60,000 nt of DNA from Symsagittifera roscoffensis (taxonomy: Eukaryota > Xenacoelomorpha > Acoela > Convolutidae): contig NC_087068.1 in the NCBI RefSeq assembly GCF_963678635.1, positions 37,149,436 to 37,209,435 of the forward strand. Direction: 5' to 3'. Below, one piece after another: positions 34,597 through 44,760 of the stretch; the first letter of the stretch is position 1, and the number at the start of each line of letters is the position of its first letter. The notes under the pieces were generated by a model. It searched no databases. It worked only from the letters and a program-made list of their open reading frames with translations, and was not told the DNA's origin. Made by a program: the position numbers and the translations under genes.

Positions 34597-34841
34597 GTCG
34601 AGGTGCTCCATTTATGTCTCATTTTTCTCGACCAAAACTTGGTATGTTTCAATTTTTTGACCAAATTTTGGTGTGTTTCGACTTTCTCGGACAAATTTCG
34701 GTATGTTTCGACTTTCTCGACCAAATTTTGGTAGTTTCGACTTTGCGCTCGATTTAAAATTGCTTCTCGACCGCAGATTTTTAGTCGCAAAACTGCAAGT
34801 GCCCGACTGTAAAAGTCAAGACATAAGTCGAGCACCTCGAC
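34597..34841. repeat. Foldback element with a 30-base minisatellite core
   Basis: The arms are GTCGAGGTGCTCCATTTATG TCTC (34597-34620) and its near inverse at 34818-34841 (AGACATAAGTCGAGCACCTC GAC). Between them, about 34627-34748 holds four head-to-tail copies of a 29-30-base unit built on CTCGACCAAATTTTGGTATG plus TTTCGACTTT. A diverged relative lies on the minus strand at 17205-17385. Confidence 0.65.
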
Positions 34842-37800
34842 ATAGGCAAACTGATCTCAACCGAACAAACCAGTAATTTCAAGGATTTTATCTGAGAAAA
34901 CCTTATTTTAGCTGTTATTCACGCCATATGACATCCTTAATTTAAGCGCGAACAGAAGGTGGCAGTTTACGTTTTTGATATTGTTCATCGGAGCTTGCCT
35001 TCGTTTTACTTCTTTTTTAGTTGAAAATGGTAAAATTTAGGTTAGTCATAATCGACGACAAAAATTATAATTTTTTCGGTTCAAAGAAATAAAAATGGCA
35101 AAACAACAGCCACACAGAGTGGACTTCCATATAAATTGTTTCCGTTCTAATCAAAAATGCGAAAAAATGAACCAGCCGAAAAATATAGACGCGTTCTCTT
35201 TGTGTGTGTTCAAAAAGCGATTTCTTGGCACTAAAAATATTCAAAAGTAATCAAAAATATTTTCTGCAAAAATTTCTTGGAATTGGATACCACTCATTTT
35301 TTTTTCATTTCGAGGACAATCGCAGTCGATAAGGCTCTAATTCCGCTTAAAATTTTGCTTTGTATCATCACTCTACTCTCAAAAAAGGACATAATCGCTG
35401 TCGAGAAAAACCGGTCACAAATTTTGGCTTCTCAGTCTGATTTTGTGCAATCGAAGCAAGCGATTGGCGCATATTTTAAGATTCAAATGCTTATTAGCTC
35501 TCATAGACAGTATGCAGTTCTGAAGTTTTTTTAGCGCTTTCCCAATGCAATTTTTTAAAGTAAGAAAAAAAGAACATATTTTGATTTTTTTCTGGAAAGT
35601 TTTAGTTTTTGACTTAGTCGTTAAATGTTATAATAACTGTAGTTAACTGCAGCCACTAATTTTTTCTCAGTCTAATTTTTTTTTCGCAGAATGATAAAGT
35701 TGAGAGAAAAAAAGTATTAAGGTTGTCAGAACATTTTGTTCTACTTGCACAGGAAGCGGTCATACTACTTATTTGGTTCTTAACTAAAATGCCTACTCTT
35801 AGTCAATCCGAGTAGCTTGTAAAATGAATACTCTTTACCTCTAAAAATATAATTTATCAGAATAATAAATTTTTTGTTCGGAATTGTAATTGGGTTCGAT
35901 TCATAAGCCTTTAATCATTTAGAGACGGCTTTGGAGCCAATATATTAAGTTCAAGTCAGAATTATTAATTTAAAACTTCAAAATTTGAGTACAAATGTCA
36001 AACTTGTTACGTATCATCACAATTTCAAAATCTTTTATAAGACCGTTGAATTAACTTTTCTGTAGAGGTTGAAACTGTTCGCTATACGAAAAAAAAAGAA
36101 ATAATAATAAATAAACAAGATTCTTTTTTTTGTGACCACTAAAATTTAAAAGCAATTTGTCCCTGCATTGTCTTTACGGCTAGAAACTTCACTGAGGTCA
36201 TTTCTTGAGGCAGTATTCAGCTTTCAAATACTATTTCAAGATAACTAAAAGGTTTAAAAAGGGTAAAATTTTATGGTAACGCTCAAGATTGCCTATATTT
36301 TAACAATAGTTTTTGTAGCGCCCTGCTTATTTTGTGCGCAAATTTTTTTTATCAGATGTCATTTTTTATTTAGTTGATTTAGTTTGGCACTTTTTAATCC
36401 AATTGCCTTCGATTCTCTTTATCAGAAGATCAAAATGATAAAATTAGTTTAAACAAATGATCAAATAAGTGGCTATTCCAACATAAAAGCATTTCACAGT
36501 AATCAAATCTTTTGATCGTTTGTTTGTCATGATTAATAGATTAGGTTTAACTCGGACAACAATTTTGAAGATCAAAATCAAAATTATTGTAATTTTTTTT
36601 TATTATTCAAAGAACTTTCTTACTTAATGAAATCGAGTGTACCTGCAAAAAAAAGAGATTAACTTCTTATAAAAATTTGTGGTTTGTTATTCTGAATTTT
36701 CAAGCATTTATTGCTTCAGTTTGTTTCGAACAAATCGACAAAATTATTATAAGCGATTGATTTTTTTCCTTAAATCACTAATTTTAGCGTACGAAATAAA
36801 CTTTTAAACGGCAATTTTAAAACTTATTTCATGAAGTAAAAAAATGCCTGCCGACAAATTTGGTTAACTACTTATAAAAAAACAGTTTTTGAAATAGTGG
36901 GGCTAGATATTCTGAATTTTATGCGTTTTCAAAAATACATTCTTTCGGCATAAAAGTTTGGTGTTTGTAAGTAGGCACATTGGCCAAATAATTGGTCTGG
37001 GTAGCGTGCGTTTTTGAGATTTTTAATTTGCATCGAAGTTCAAGGTGTTAGCGCCACTTATTTCAGCACGGTGAGTTACTCTGCCCTAATTTGTAGCCAA
37101 TTTATTTTTTCCAATAATTACATGAAAGGTATCAAAAACAAGCGTTAAAGTTCAAAATTTCTCATTTTCAGCTGTGAAAAACTTCTCTTCAGCTTTACAA
37201 ACAATAATATGCTACAAAACATAAGGCAGTCGGAACATCAAACTTTCATTCACTTTTTTTATATGGATATAGTAGTTGCAATGAAAACAAGAAACATTTC
37301 AAACGATTGTTTCCTAGACTAGTTACTGCAAGAAACGATCTTTTTTTACCATGAAATCATAAACTACATCTTTTAAAAAACTGAAAAAAATTGTATTGTT
37401 TGTTCAAAATTCTCAGTTTTGCCGTTTTATAATTTGGTATCAATGTTTAATGATTGTGTATAAATAAGTTTATTTTTTTCAGGCTAAGAAAAACACGTCA
37501 ACTGATCTAGTGAAATTTAAAATTTTTTTATTGAAAGGCGAGTATTCTCAGTGAGAACAAAAACATCTACATTAGAGCTATTAAAAAGAGCAAGCAGGCT
37601 CTAAAGTTTTTAATTAGACAAGTAAAAACCAAGTTTTTTAACTGGTAAAATTTTTTATTTGGATTTCATACTTTTTTTTTCATTGTTGATATTCATTTTT
37701 CAACTACAAATCTCAAAACGAAATCTATTTCGGATTATATGAAAAAACTTAAATCTATATTTGCTAAACGCTGCATTATTTCGAGACCAGAAGTTTCATC

Positions 37801-38545
37801 GTGTTTTTTGTAAGATCATAGTTTTTTCAAATAGTCGTGAAACCACCAAAAAGTAAATTTTCGGCAAAAATTGAGTGCATTTTTGTTTTGCATCTTTTAG
37901 TTTTTTTCACACATCAGCAAAAAAAACTGAGCAGTAAATTCCAATAAATGGTTTTTGGATTGTTTAGACTTTCAAAGAGACAGGTGGCATTTTAAAAACT
38001 TTGAAAAAATAATTCTCAACTTCAACAATTTTTAATTAGAATTGTTCCGAGTTTCCAAGAACGTGACGGAATATTTGTGACTGGTGTGGTTTTTTATTCG
38101 ACTGTTAAAGAAGCCATTTTTATAGGATATTTTGATTTATCTGAAAACCAGTGGCGCTTTGAGACGAAAAGTTTTTGAAACATATTACTTGCAAGTATTT
38201 CAACATACTCAGTTATTGTCTGCATTCGACTAAATAAACCGCAAAATTCTTCGGGCAGTGAACACATAAGCTGTTTTTAAATCCAGCTCATAAGTCGTTT
38301 CAAATGGAATTGAGGCAAAATATTGGTGTCATTAATAAATTACTAGACGCTAAAAACATCACTTTGATCTTGGCAGAAAATGCGAACGAAGTGCCTTTTG
38401 GGGGGGGGGTGCAGATTTACAAAAAACCAAACATTTTTTGGCCTTTTGTTATATTTCGACCATATTGTCTCCGGTTAGTAACCACAAACCTTCTTTTTGG
38501 CCAAGTCCAAAGTTCAAGCATCTCTAATATTCAATGAAATCATAC
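34842..38545. other. Long gene-free stretch
   Basis: 3.7 kb of AT-rich sequence with no supported gene or RNA. One recognisable item is a fragment of the dispersed AACCGGCTATCC family at about 35690-35775 (GAACATTTTGTTCTACTTGC then GAAGCGGTCATAC). A run of 10 G lies near 38401. The open stretches at 35277 and 38304 have no recognisable domain. Confidence 0.45.
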
Positions 38546-39200
38546 CATTACGAGGCCAAACAGTGCATTTTGTGATTTGTAAGCAGATTCCGCAACAGGC
38601 CAAAAACAGAATTGTTGCAAAATCCGCCATTTTGCCATTTTATTTGATCTTCTTTGCTGTTTTAGATTCCACAAACAAAAACCCAAAACACTGTATTGCT
38701 AAAAGTTGCTCCAAAAAGAGGCAATTTTGCGGAATCAGCCATAAAATTTGTTGAATTCGCAAAAAAATTGCGGAAACGGGAACAGATTGTGGAATTAAAA
38801 AATAAAATAAAAATATATGTGTTTAGTAAGCTTGAGCTGTCTTGGAATCCGCAACTGTGTGTGGAATCCACAAAATATAAGCGGAACCACAAACAGTAGG
38901 CCGATTCCGCAATTTGTAAGCGGAATCCGCATAAATTTGAGGACCTTTTATATTTGTGGAACCCGCTTACATATGCGGAATCCGGAACTACTAACTATAT
39001 TCGCTCGTTGCGGAATCCGCAACAAAACTAATGAGCCGACAAAATTTTCGTTAAAGGTATTTGTATGCGGAATCCACGGAAATGTTGCAAGTGAAATCCA
39101 TTTACACTTTGGAAAACGTTCAAAGACTTGTCTCTGGATTCCAGGAACATACAAACACAAAATTGTGCGCCTATCCACTGCGCAGTTTGGCCTCGTAATG
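38546..39200. mobile_element. Inverted-repeat element rich in GCGGAATCCGC palindromes
   Basis: It is bounded by CATTACGAGGCCAAAC (38546) and its exact inverse GTTTGGCCTCGTAATG (39200). The 655 bases between contain at least ten variants of the palindrome TGCGGAATCCGCA, for example at 38899-38930, 38978-38990 and 39008-39025, in both half-site orientations. No transposase frame is present and no target duplication is obvious. It ends 133 bases before the receptor ATG. The class is unknown. Confidence 0.55.
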
Positions 39201-39332
39201 ACAACAAATAGTTGTGCCATATCATTGATGTGATGAATCAAAGCTTTTTCTGAAAATGCAGGTCACACTTTTTGTGATGCAATGTCAAGTATTTTGTCGT
39301 AACTTCATCAAGTGAATCAGTTTCAGATAAGC

Positions 39333-40889
39333 ATGACAAACGATACAATGACTAATATCGAAGAGTTTCAAACATGGGACCAAGTGTACACAAAACTGGC
39401 AATCGCAGTTTTTTGGTTGGATATTTCCACTGCTATCATATCTATATTCGGATGTATCGGAAACATCTTTACCATGGCCATTGTATTCAAGTGGGAAAAT
39501 ATGAGCTCAGGAGCTGCGTTTATGTTTAGTCTCGCACTTGCCGACTTTCTTGGCGTCTTTTACGACGGAATCATTGACGAGTTGTTGCCTCTCTTTGGCT
39601 TCACACTTCGGCTGTTGAACAGTGCTCTTTGTGCGGTGTGTCAATACATAAACTACCTCACCACCTTTGCGTCTTATTACATCACCGTTCTGTTCAGCCT
39701 TGACAAATGCATTGCAGTCATGTTTCCTTTCAAATATCGGGAATTTGGAAAACCAAAAGCTTGCATCATTTCAAGCATTTTAGTGTATTTATGTGCGGGT
39801 GGAATTTACTCGACGGAATTGTTTGCATTCCGTTTAGATCCAGTTACTCTTGCATGTCGTCCTATTGAATTCGGAATTATGAACCGGTATTTTTTCTTTA
39901 AAGTTCGACCTCAAATGTCTTTTATAATTGGCGGAGTTATTCCAACATTCGCTGTGCTTTTGTTCACATTCATCACAATTTTCAAGGTCCATCAAATTGG
40001 TCGAAAGCGTGCTGCACAGAAAAATGACGCTACAAAGTCGACGCTACTAAGTCGCCGTGACGCCGAAATTACCCGCCAAATGATTGTTGTATGCTTGATG
40101 TTCGGAGCTTTGAACCTGAGCATATCTGCAATTCTCAGAGTTCATACGAGCTTAGGGATAAACTCAAACAGACAAACTTGATATGACAAGGCTCAATCCT
40201 TTTTGTGCATCAAATCGAAACGAACAGAAAGGCCAAAAATTTGAAATTCTTTTTGACAAAATAGTCGCACGAGTTTTTAGGGTGCTGGTTCCTAAACGTA
40301 AAGGTAAAGTTTCATTTACTTACAAACAAAGTTTTCAAACAAAAAGTCCAGTAATATTTCTTGCCATTTTTCAGCCATGCTCATATGCAATCAATCCACA
40401 AGTCTAGTAAATAATCTAAAAATTTAGTGCAAAAAAGTACTGTTTTGGATAATTATATAATCAAGGACAGTAAAATAGGTGCACTAAACTCTTACATTGT
40501 TAATCAGTAATAGCACTGGGCAATTTAGTTCAAAAAAGTACTGTTTGGATAATAACATAATTAAGCCGTACAATATAATAGGTTCATTAACTCATTAATC
40601 GATAATCAGTAAGAGCACTGGGCTATTTTCAGTCAACTTGTCGTGTCAAATGTCTTTTTGAGTGTGATCGACTTCAGATATTTCAAATCTTTACGATGAA
40701 GCTCTTTTTGTGCTGAGGGACAGAATAATCTCTAATCTCGTGGCTATCTCCAATGCTGTAAACTTTTACGTTTACTTGATATTTGGAAACAAGTTCCGGG
40801 CTGATTTTAAAAAATTGTTCGGGAAAAAATTACCTGCTGGTGGAGGTTCCCATGCTCAATCAACGAAGCGTCAAAATGAAGGAAAATGA
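39333..40889 (+). CDS. Rhodopsin-family (peptide-type) G-protein-coupled receptor, two visible exons
   Basis: A plasma-membrane receptor that would pass an outside ligand signal to G proteins; the ligand is unknown. Exon 1 opens at ATG 39333, runs towards a stop at 40181, and holds helices 1-6. Motifs: GCIGNIFTMAIVF (helix 1 GN), SLALADF (helix 2), an extracellular Cys at the start of helix 3 (ALCAVCQYI) with a partner in LACRPIEF, and DKC where most receptors have DRY. Then come helix 5 FIIGGVIPTFAVLL and helix 6 RQMIVVCLMFGALNL. Helix 7 is on a separate exon starting near 40678: IISNLVAISNAVNFYVYLIF, with NFYVY in place of NPxxY, then the helix-8 patch NKFRADFKKLFG and the stop at 40887-40889. 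The splice donor is not resolved: the acceptor at 40677 needs a phase-1 donor and none is obvious, so a small exon may be missing. Confidence 0.8.
40421..40626 (+). repeat. 101-base tandem duplication in the receptor intron
   Basis: Two diverged copies, starting AATTTAGTGCAAAAAAGTAC and AATTTAGTTCAAAAAAGTAC, each ending GAGCACTGGGC or TAGCACTGGGC. The second copy runs into an acceptor-like TATTTTCAG. Confidence 0.65.
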
Positions 40890-40993
40890 TTCACCAGAAA
40901 ATTTTGTATAAACTTCCCGAAATCATTTCAATATTGCATTTTTTCCCTTTTTTCCTCTCGTATTGTTATATTTAAACTCATAATTTGTCCTTA

Positions 40994-40999
40994 AATAAA
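40994..40999 (+). terminator. Polyadenylation signal of the receptor gene
   Basis: An AATAAA lies 105 bases after the receptor stop codon, a normal distance. It supports 40678-40889 being the last exon. Confidence 0.55.
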
Positions 41000-41477
41000 A
41001 CATTACCCTTGTCGTTTGTAAACTTCATGGTCAGTGTGACCTTGAGTTAAGTTAATATACATAGGAAGTTTACTTGTGACGCAAGCACTCTACGAGTTCT
41101 AGTCGCCTCAACCGGAGCCTATCATGATCATTTTCTGCAATCTGATCAAAAACGTATTTCATTGTCTCAAAAGTGTACGCTTAACTATCGCATACGTTGG
41201 CCTTTTTCGATGAGTTTTGAAAACCTTGGCAATAGCTTGAATGCACGGATTAAGTGGGGCATCATTTCAAAGCTCTTTCTGCCGCCATTTGGGTCTTAAA
41301 AGAAAAAGAAGAAGAAAAATTAACTCATCAAAATTGCAGAGTATATTTTCAAAATTTTTCGAGTTAGAATAACTGCAATTAACTTTGAAAGAATAGGTAA
41401 CGAGATCAGCTGATCTACTTCAAACCTACCCTGTCTATTTAAACTCAACGAAATGAGTATATATAAATACAAAAAAG
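41000..41477. other. Non-coding stretch
   Basis: I see nothing supportable between the receptor and the SINE heads. Confidence 0.4.
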
Positions 41478-41548
41478 GTTCCCCGAAAGGATCGAACATA
41501 CGAATCCGGCGATGAAGCCCGGCGTTTTACCGCTGCTCCATGTACGGT
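41478..41548 (-). mobile_element. tRNA-like SINE head or tRNA pseudogene
   Basis: On the minus strand: TGGAGCAGCGGTAAAACGCC in the D-arm/A-box position, a CCGG...CCGG anticodon stem around CTTCATC, and TGTTCGATCC, a good B-box core. The acceptor ends do not pair, so it is not a working tRNA. No long body follows, so this could be a 5' piece of a SINE. Confidence 0.5.
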
Positions 41549-41599
41549 ACGAACACTTTGTAATTAGGTTAAATTTATTCCGAATAAGTTCAGTTGAAA

Positions 41600-41832
41600 T
41601 TTAATTTAAAGGATTAATTTTTTTTCGCACTTTTTTTTCTCTTTTCACCGTCTCACATTCTTCCCATTTACCTTCCCTTACTCGGTCCCAGTTTTTTTAT
41701 CTCCCTGTTAGATTTAACCCAGTAAGCTCCTGAGCCCTTATTACCCTTTATATTTTTTCCGGCACGCGCTGGGAAATGAACCCATGATCCCTGAAGTCCC
41801 AGTAGCATTTTTTGCCTCTATGCCACGGGTGC
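41600..41832 (-). mobile_element. tRNA-derived SINE
   Basis: The head (41832-41762) reads GCACCCGTGGCATAGAGGCA on the minus strand. The A box TGGCATAGAGG fits the consensus exactly. The B-box region is GGGTTCATTTCCC with a T-arm-like stem. The outer GCACCCG and CGCGTGC pair at six of seven positions, as in an acceptor stem. A body of about 130 bases follows, and the copy ends in an A-rich tail near 41605. SINEs of this kind use the LINE machinery in trans. Confidence 0.6.
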
Positions 41833-42439
41833 TTATGTGAATATATAATTATTTAGTTCTGAATTATTTAAAATGTAAGAAATTTTTATTTCATGGGTTA
41901 TATAATATAGTTTACTCAAAGAGAAACACGACGAGTCTGGCGGCAATAACCCAGTTGTTTTGAGGCTATTATACAGCTATATAGATCTTGAACGTATGAA
42001 ACATTTTTCCAGCTTTGTTTTTGAAGGGGATTCGAAAAGCAGCTCATTAATTGATCTCACAGTATGTACAGAAGTGTTTTAAAAAATAAATTATCATTAG
42101 AATAATTTTCTGAATGCTCATAGACTGAAAAAGTTTGGTGTTTTGTGAAAAGATCATTTGCTTTGTCGCGGCGCTTCCGAAAATAAGTAAACTTGATAGT
42201 TTTTTTGTAAGAAAATAGGCTTTTGAGTCGAGTAGCTACAACAGTCATATACAAAAACATCGTATTGAATCAATGGTTTAATATTGGAGTTATAATAACA
42301 GATGAGCTGATCACTGGGAACAAAATGGCGCAGTTTGCAAACGATTCCACTTTGAGTTGCTAGTTTTTTCGAAACAAGTTGAGTTTGACGTTTTCATGAT
42401 TGATTGAAAATGATTGTTTTAAATTGGAACCACTTAATT
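41833..42439. other. Non-coding stretch
   Basis: I see nothing supportable. An open stretch on the minus strand near 42057-42260 has no recognisable domain. Confidence 0.4.
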
Positions 42440-42707
42440 CTACTTTTAATCGCACTATTTAGTGTAAGTTCAAGGCAATTTCGTTAGCATTGAACCAAAC
42501 ACTTATATTATTCAAATCATTTTGAACTTTTGAAGCTGTGCATCCTAGTGCTCTTAAATTTGTATCGTAGTTCCGAGAAGTTCCAGGAAGAACTTGTACC
42601 AGACATTTCTACACGCTGTTACAAATACTTAGAATATGGCTCAACTAGTCTGCTGCTTTGCTTCTTATTCCGTAAACGTTCATTTTTTTTAAATAGCAAG
42701 TTATGAT

Positions 42708-44760
42708 CAATAGTATCAAACGCTTTTTTGAGTTCCAAGAAAAAGTTGATTGATTTTTTTCGCCACTTTTTTCAAGTCTGAACCTTTCAATTACCTCTAC
42801 TAAGGCATCAATTGAACTAGACTTAATTCTGATTCCAATCTGTTGATTTCAAAACAAATTGAATTTCTCGAAGTATATACTCTATTGAAAGATATATTGA
42901 TTGATTTTGAGAAAAATGGCGAAATTACCGAGTCTGTTTATTTGAGTTTTTGGTTGTTCATTTTGTTATCACCTTAAAAATTTTTCGCGGGTAACTTTTT
43001 ATGGCAGGCAAATATTTCATTAGTTAATGATTTCTGCACTTTGATATTCATATATTGGACTTTGATAATTCATATTTTTTTATATAGTTGAACTCATGAT
43101 AACTGAGGAGTTATTGAATTGATCCATCACATTCGAAGGTGAAAGATGCTCTGTGAGAATGCAACATGAGGAAAGACTGGCTGTTGATAATGAACTCGAT
43201 TAAGCTCATTGAGCAGTTTGACAGTTTGTCTGGAGCCTCAGATTCAATTATTGAATTTGATGAAAATAAAATATTTTTTTTGCGGTTTTTATTTCTTTTT
43301 CTAACTGTCGCTTCGCTCGTTTAAATTGGTATAATTTTTCGCTGTATAATAGGTGCTTTTTCATTGATTGTGTTTTGAAAAAGCAGATGAAGTTTGTCAT
43401 AACGTTCATAGTACTCGATATTTTAAAATCTTTTAAGCGATGGTTGAGCAAAAAAAACTTGTCAACTAGATCGGAGGATTTCAATAAGGAGGTTTCTCTG
43501 AAAGTTTCAAAGCCTTCATCCAAGTTTCGTTTAATTGCAAAACTCAGACTAAAAGGATAATGATCAGAAAACTTTTGGTGTTCAAGGACATTTACGCTCA
43601 AGGACATATATATATATTCACATATCTCACTGCAAAAAGATCGAGACAAGTTTTGGATACTGATGGCAGAAACATTAAACTCGGATTGCCTCTTTGACAA
43701 GAGAATCAAAATGATATGAGTTTAACGTGTTCTTGTAACTTGCACTTACCAAATTGGTTTTTAATGTATCTATAATAAAACCTCCACAAACAATCTGTTG
43801 TATTTGAAAAGATGTGCACTCGAGAAAGGTACTTAAACTTTTGGAAAGACTGTCTTTATTTTTTGGAGGGTTTTATATTACCGTTATGACAAATCGGAAG
43901 CCTTGGTCTGACATTTTCACCGATAAACCCGCCTCAACAATTATCAGCAATTCTTCAGAAATGTTGATTCCCTTCAGGATTTGAATCTTTACACCTCCAC
44001 CTCGCAATTAACGAGATTTCACTCTGTATCGATCAGTACCTTTTATAAGTAAAGCGTTGGAATCATCTCGAGTATTTAACCATGTTTCAGTTATCCACAA
44101 TATTGACGGCGGAGATTCAAGACAAAATATAAGTGCTTCTAAGTCTGCAACAGGTTTCTTGAGAAACATAGCGTTAATGAGTAGCACAGAAATTACAGCA
44201 GGTAAATTTTAATCAGATTCATTTTCATCTGAAAAAGGAGATTCTTTTTGAGGGGATGGAATTCTAGCATTTTCAACAGCAGGTTGAATAACACTAACAA
44301 TGGCTGGTACAAGAGCATTGATTAAGTCATTAGCTAGATTACTTTGATTTGTTTCTTTAAGTGGTGAGAGAATTAACTTTTTTTTGGTCTCAAAACGCTC
44401 CTTTCTGGTTCGGTTTTTCCTTGCAGCGGTGATGGTAACAAGGGGTTTCAGTTATTTCGGCCCACATTCGATAATTTACGGTAAGGTCTGCTCCATTGAT
44501 TATTGTTTCTTCCGGATGTTTATCTGCTACGCTACTTTGGGAGAGAAAAAATTTAAGTTCTATGCTGGACTTCACATGAAGCTATTGGGTCTTGTCAGAA
44601 GCTATTGGCATCACGGGCGTACTTATTTTGTTTGTGTAAAAACAGGTAATCCGGATTGTCTAGCTTCTTCTTTTAAATTTCGATCTATAGAGGCCAGGCA
44701 TTCCTCAATCATGATAGGAATTGAATCTTTAAGGATTTGAATCTTTACACCTCCACCTCG
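42708..44760 (-). repeat. LINE 2 tandem unit 1 (2053 bases)
   Basis: Almost identical to 44761-46773 at an offset of 2053. The last 40 bases (44721-44760) are filler, copied from 43977-44008 of the same unit: TTGAATCTTTA, then AGGATTTGAATCTTTACACC TCCACCTCGCAA. Unit 2 continues at that point with GATTTCTCAAATTTC. Confidence 0.9.
43248..43709 (-). pseudogene. LINE 2 endonuclease C-terminus and linker (unit 1)
   Basis: A 153-codon frame. VLEHQKFSDHYPFSLSF carries the SDH catalytic motif at the end of APE endonucleases. The basic stretch KRAKRQLEKEIKTAKKIFYF is the usual linker before the RT. The upstream part of the endonuclease (GGGVKI and ITETWLN, about 43960-44130) is in other frames with stops. 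Confidence 0.7.

Noticed and set aside
38401-38410. G run as a quadruplex or telomere-like site
   Set aside because: It is a single homopolymer without the spaced G tracts needed, and no telomeric repeat is nearby.
41478-41548. Possible selenocysteine-type tRNA (TCA in the loop)
   Set aside because: No acceptor stem pairing and none of the long extra arm; it fits a SINE head or pseudogene better.
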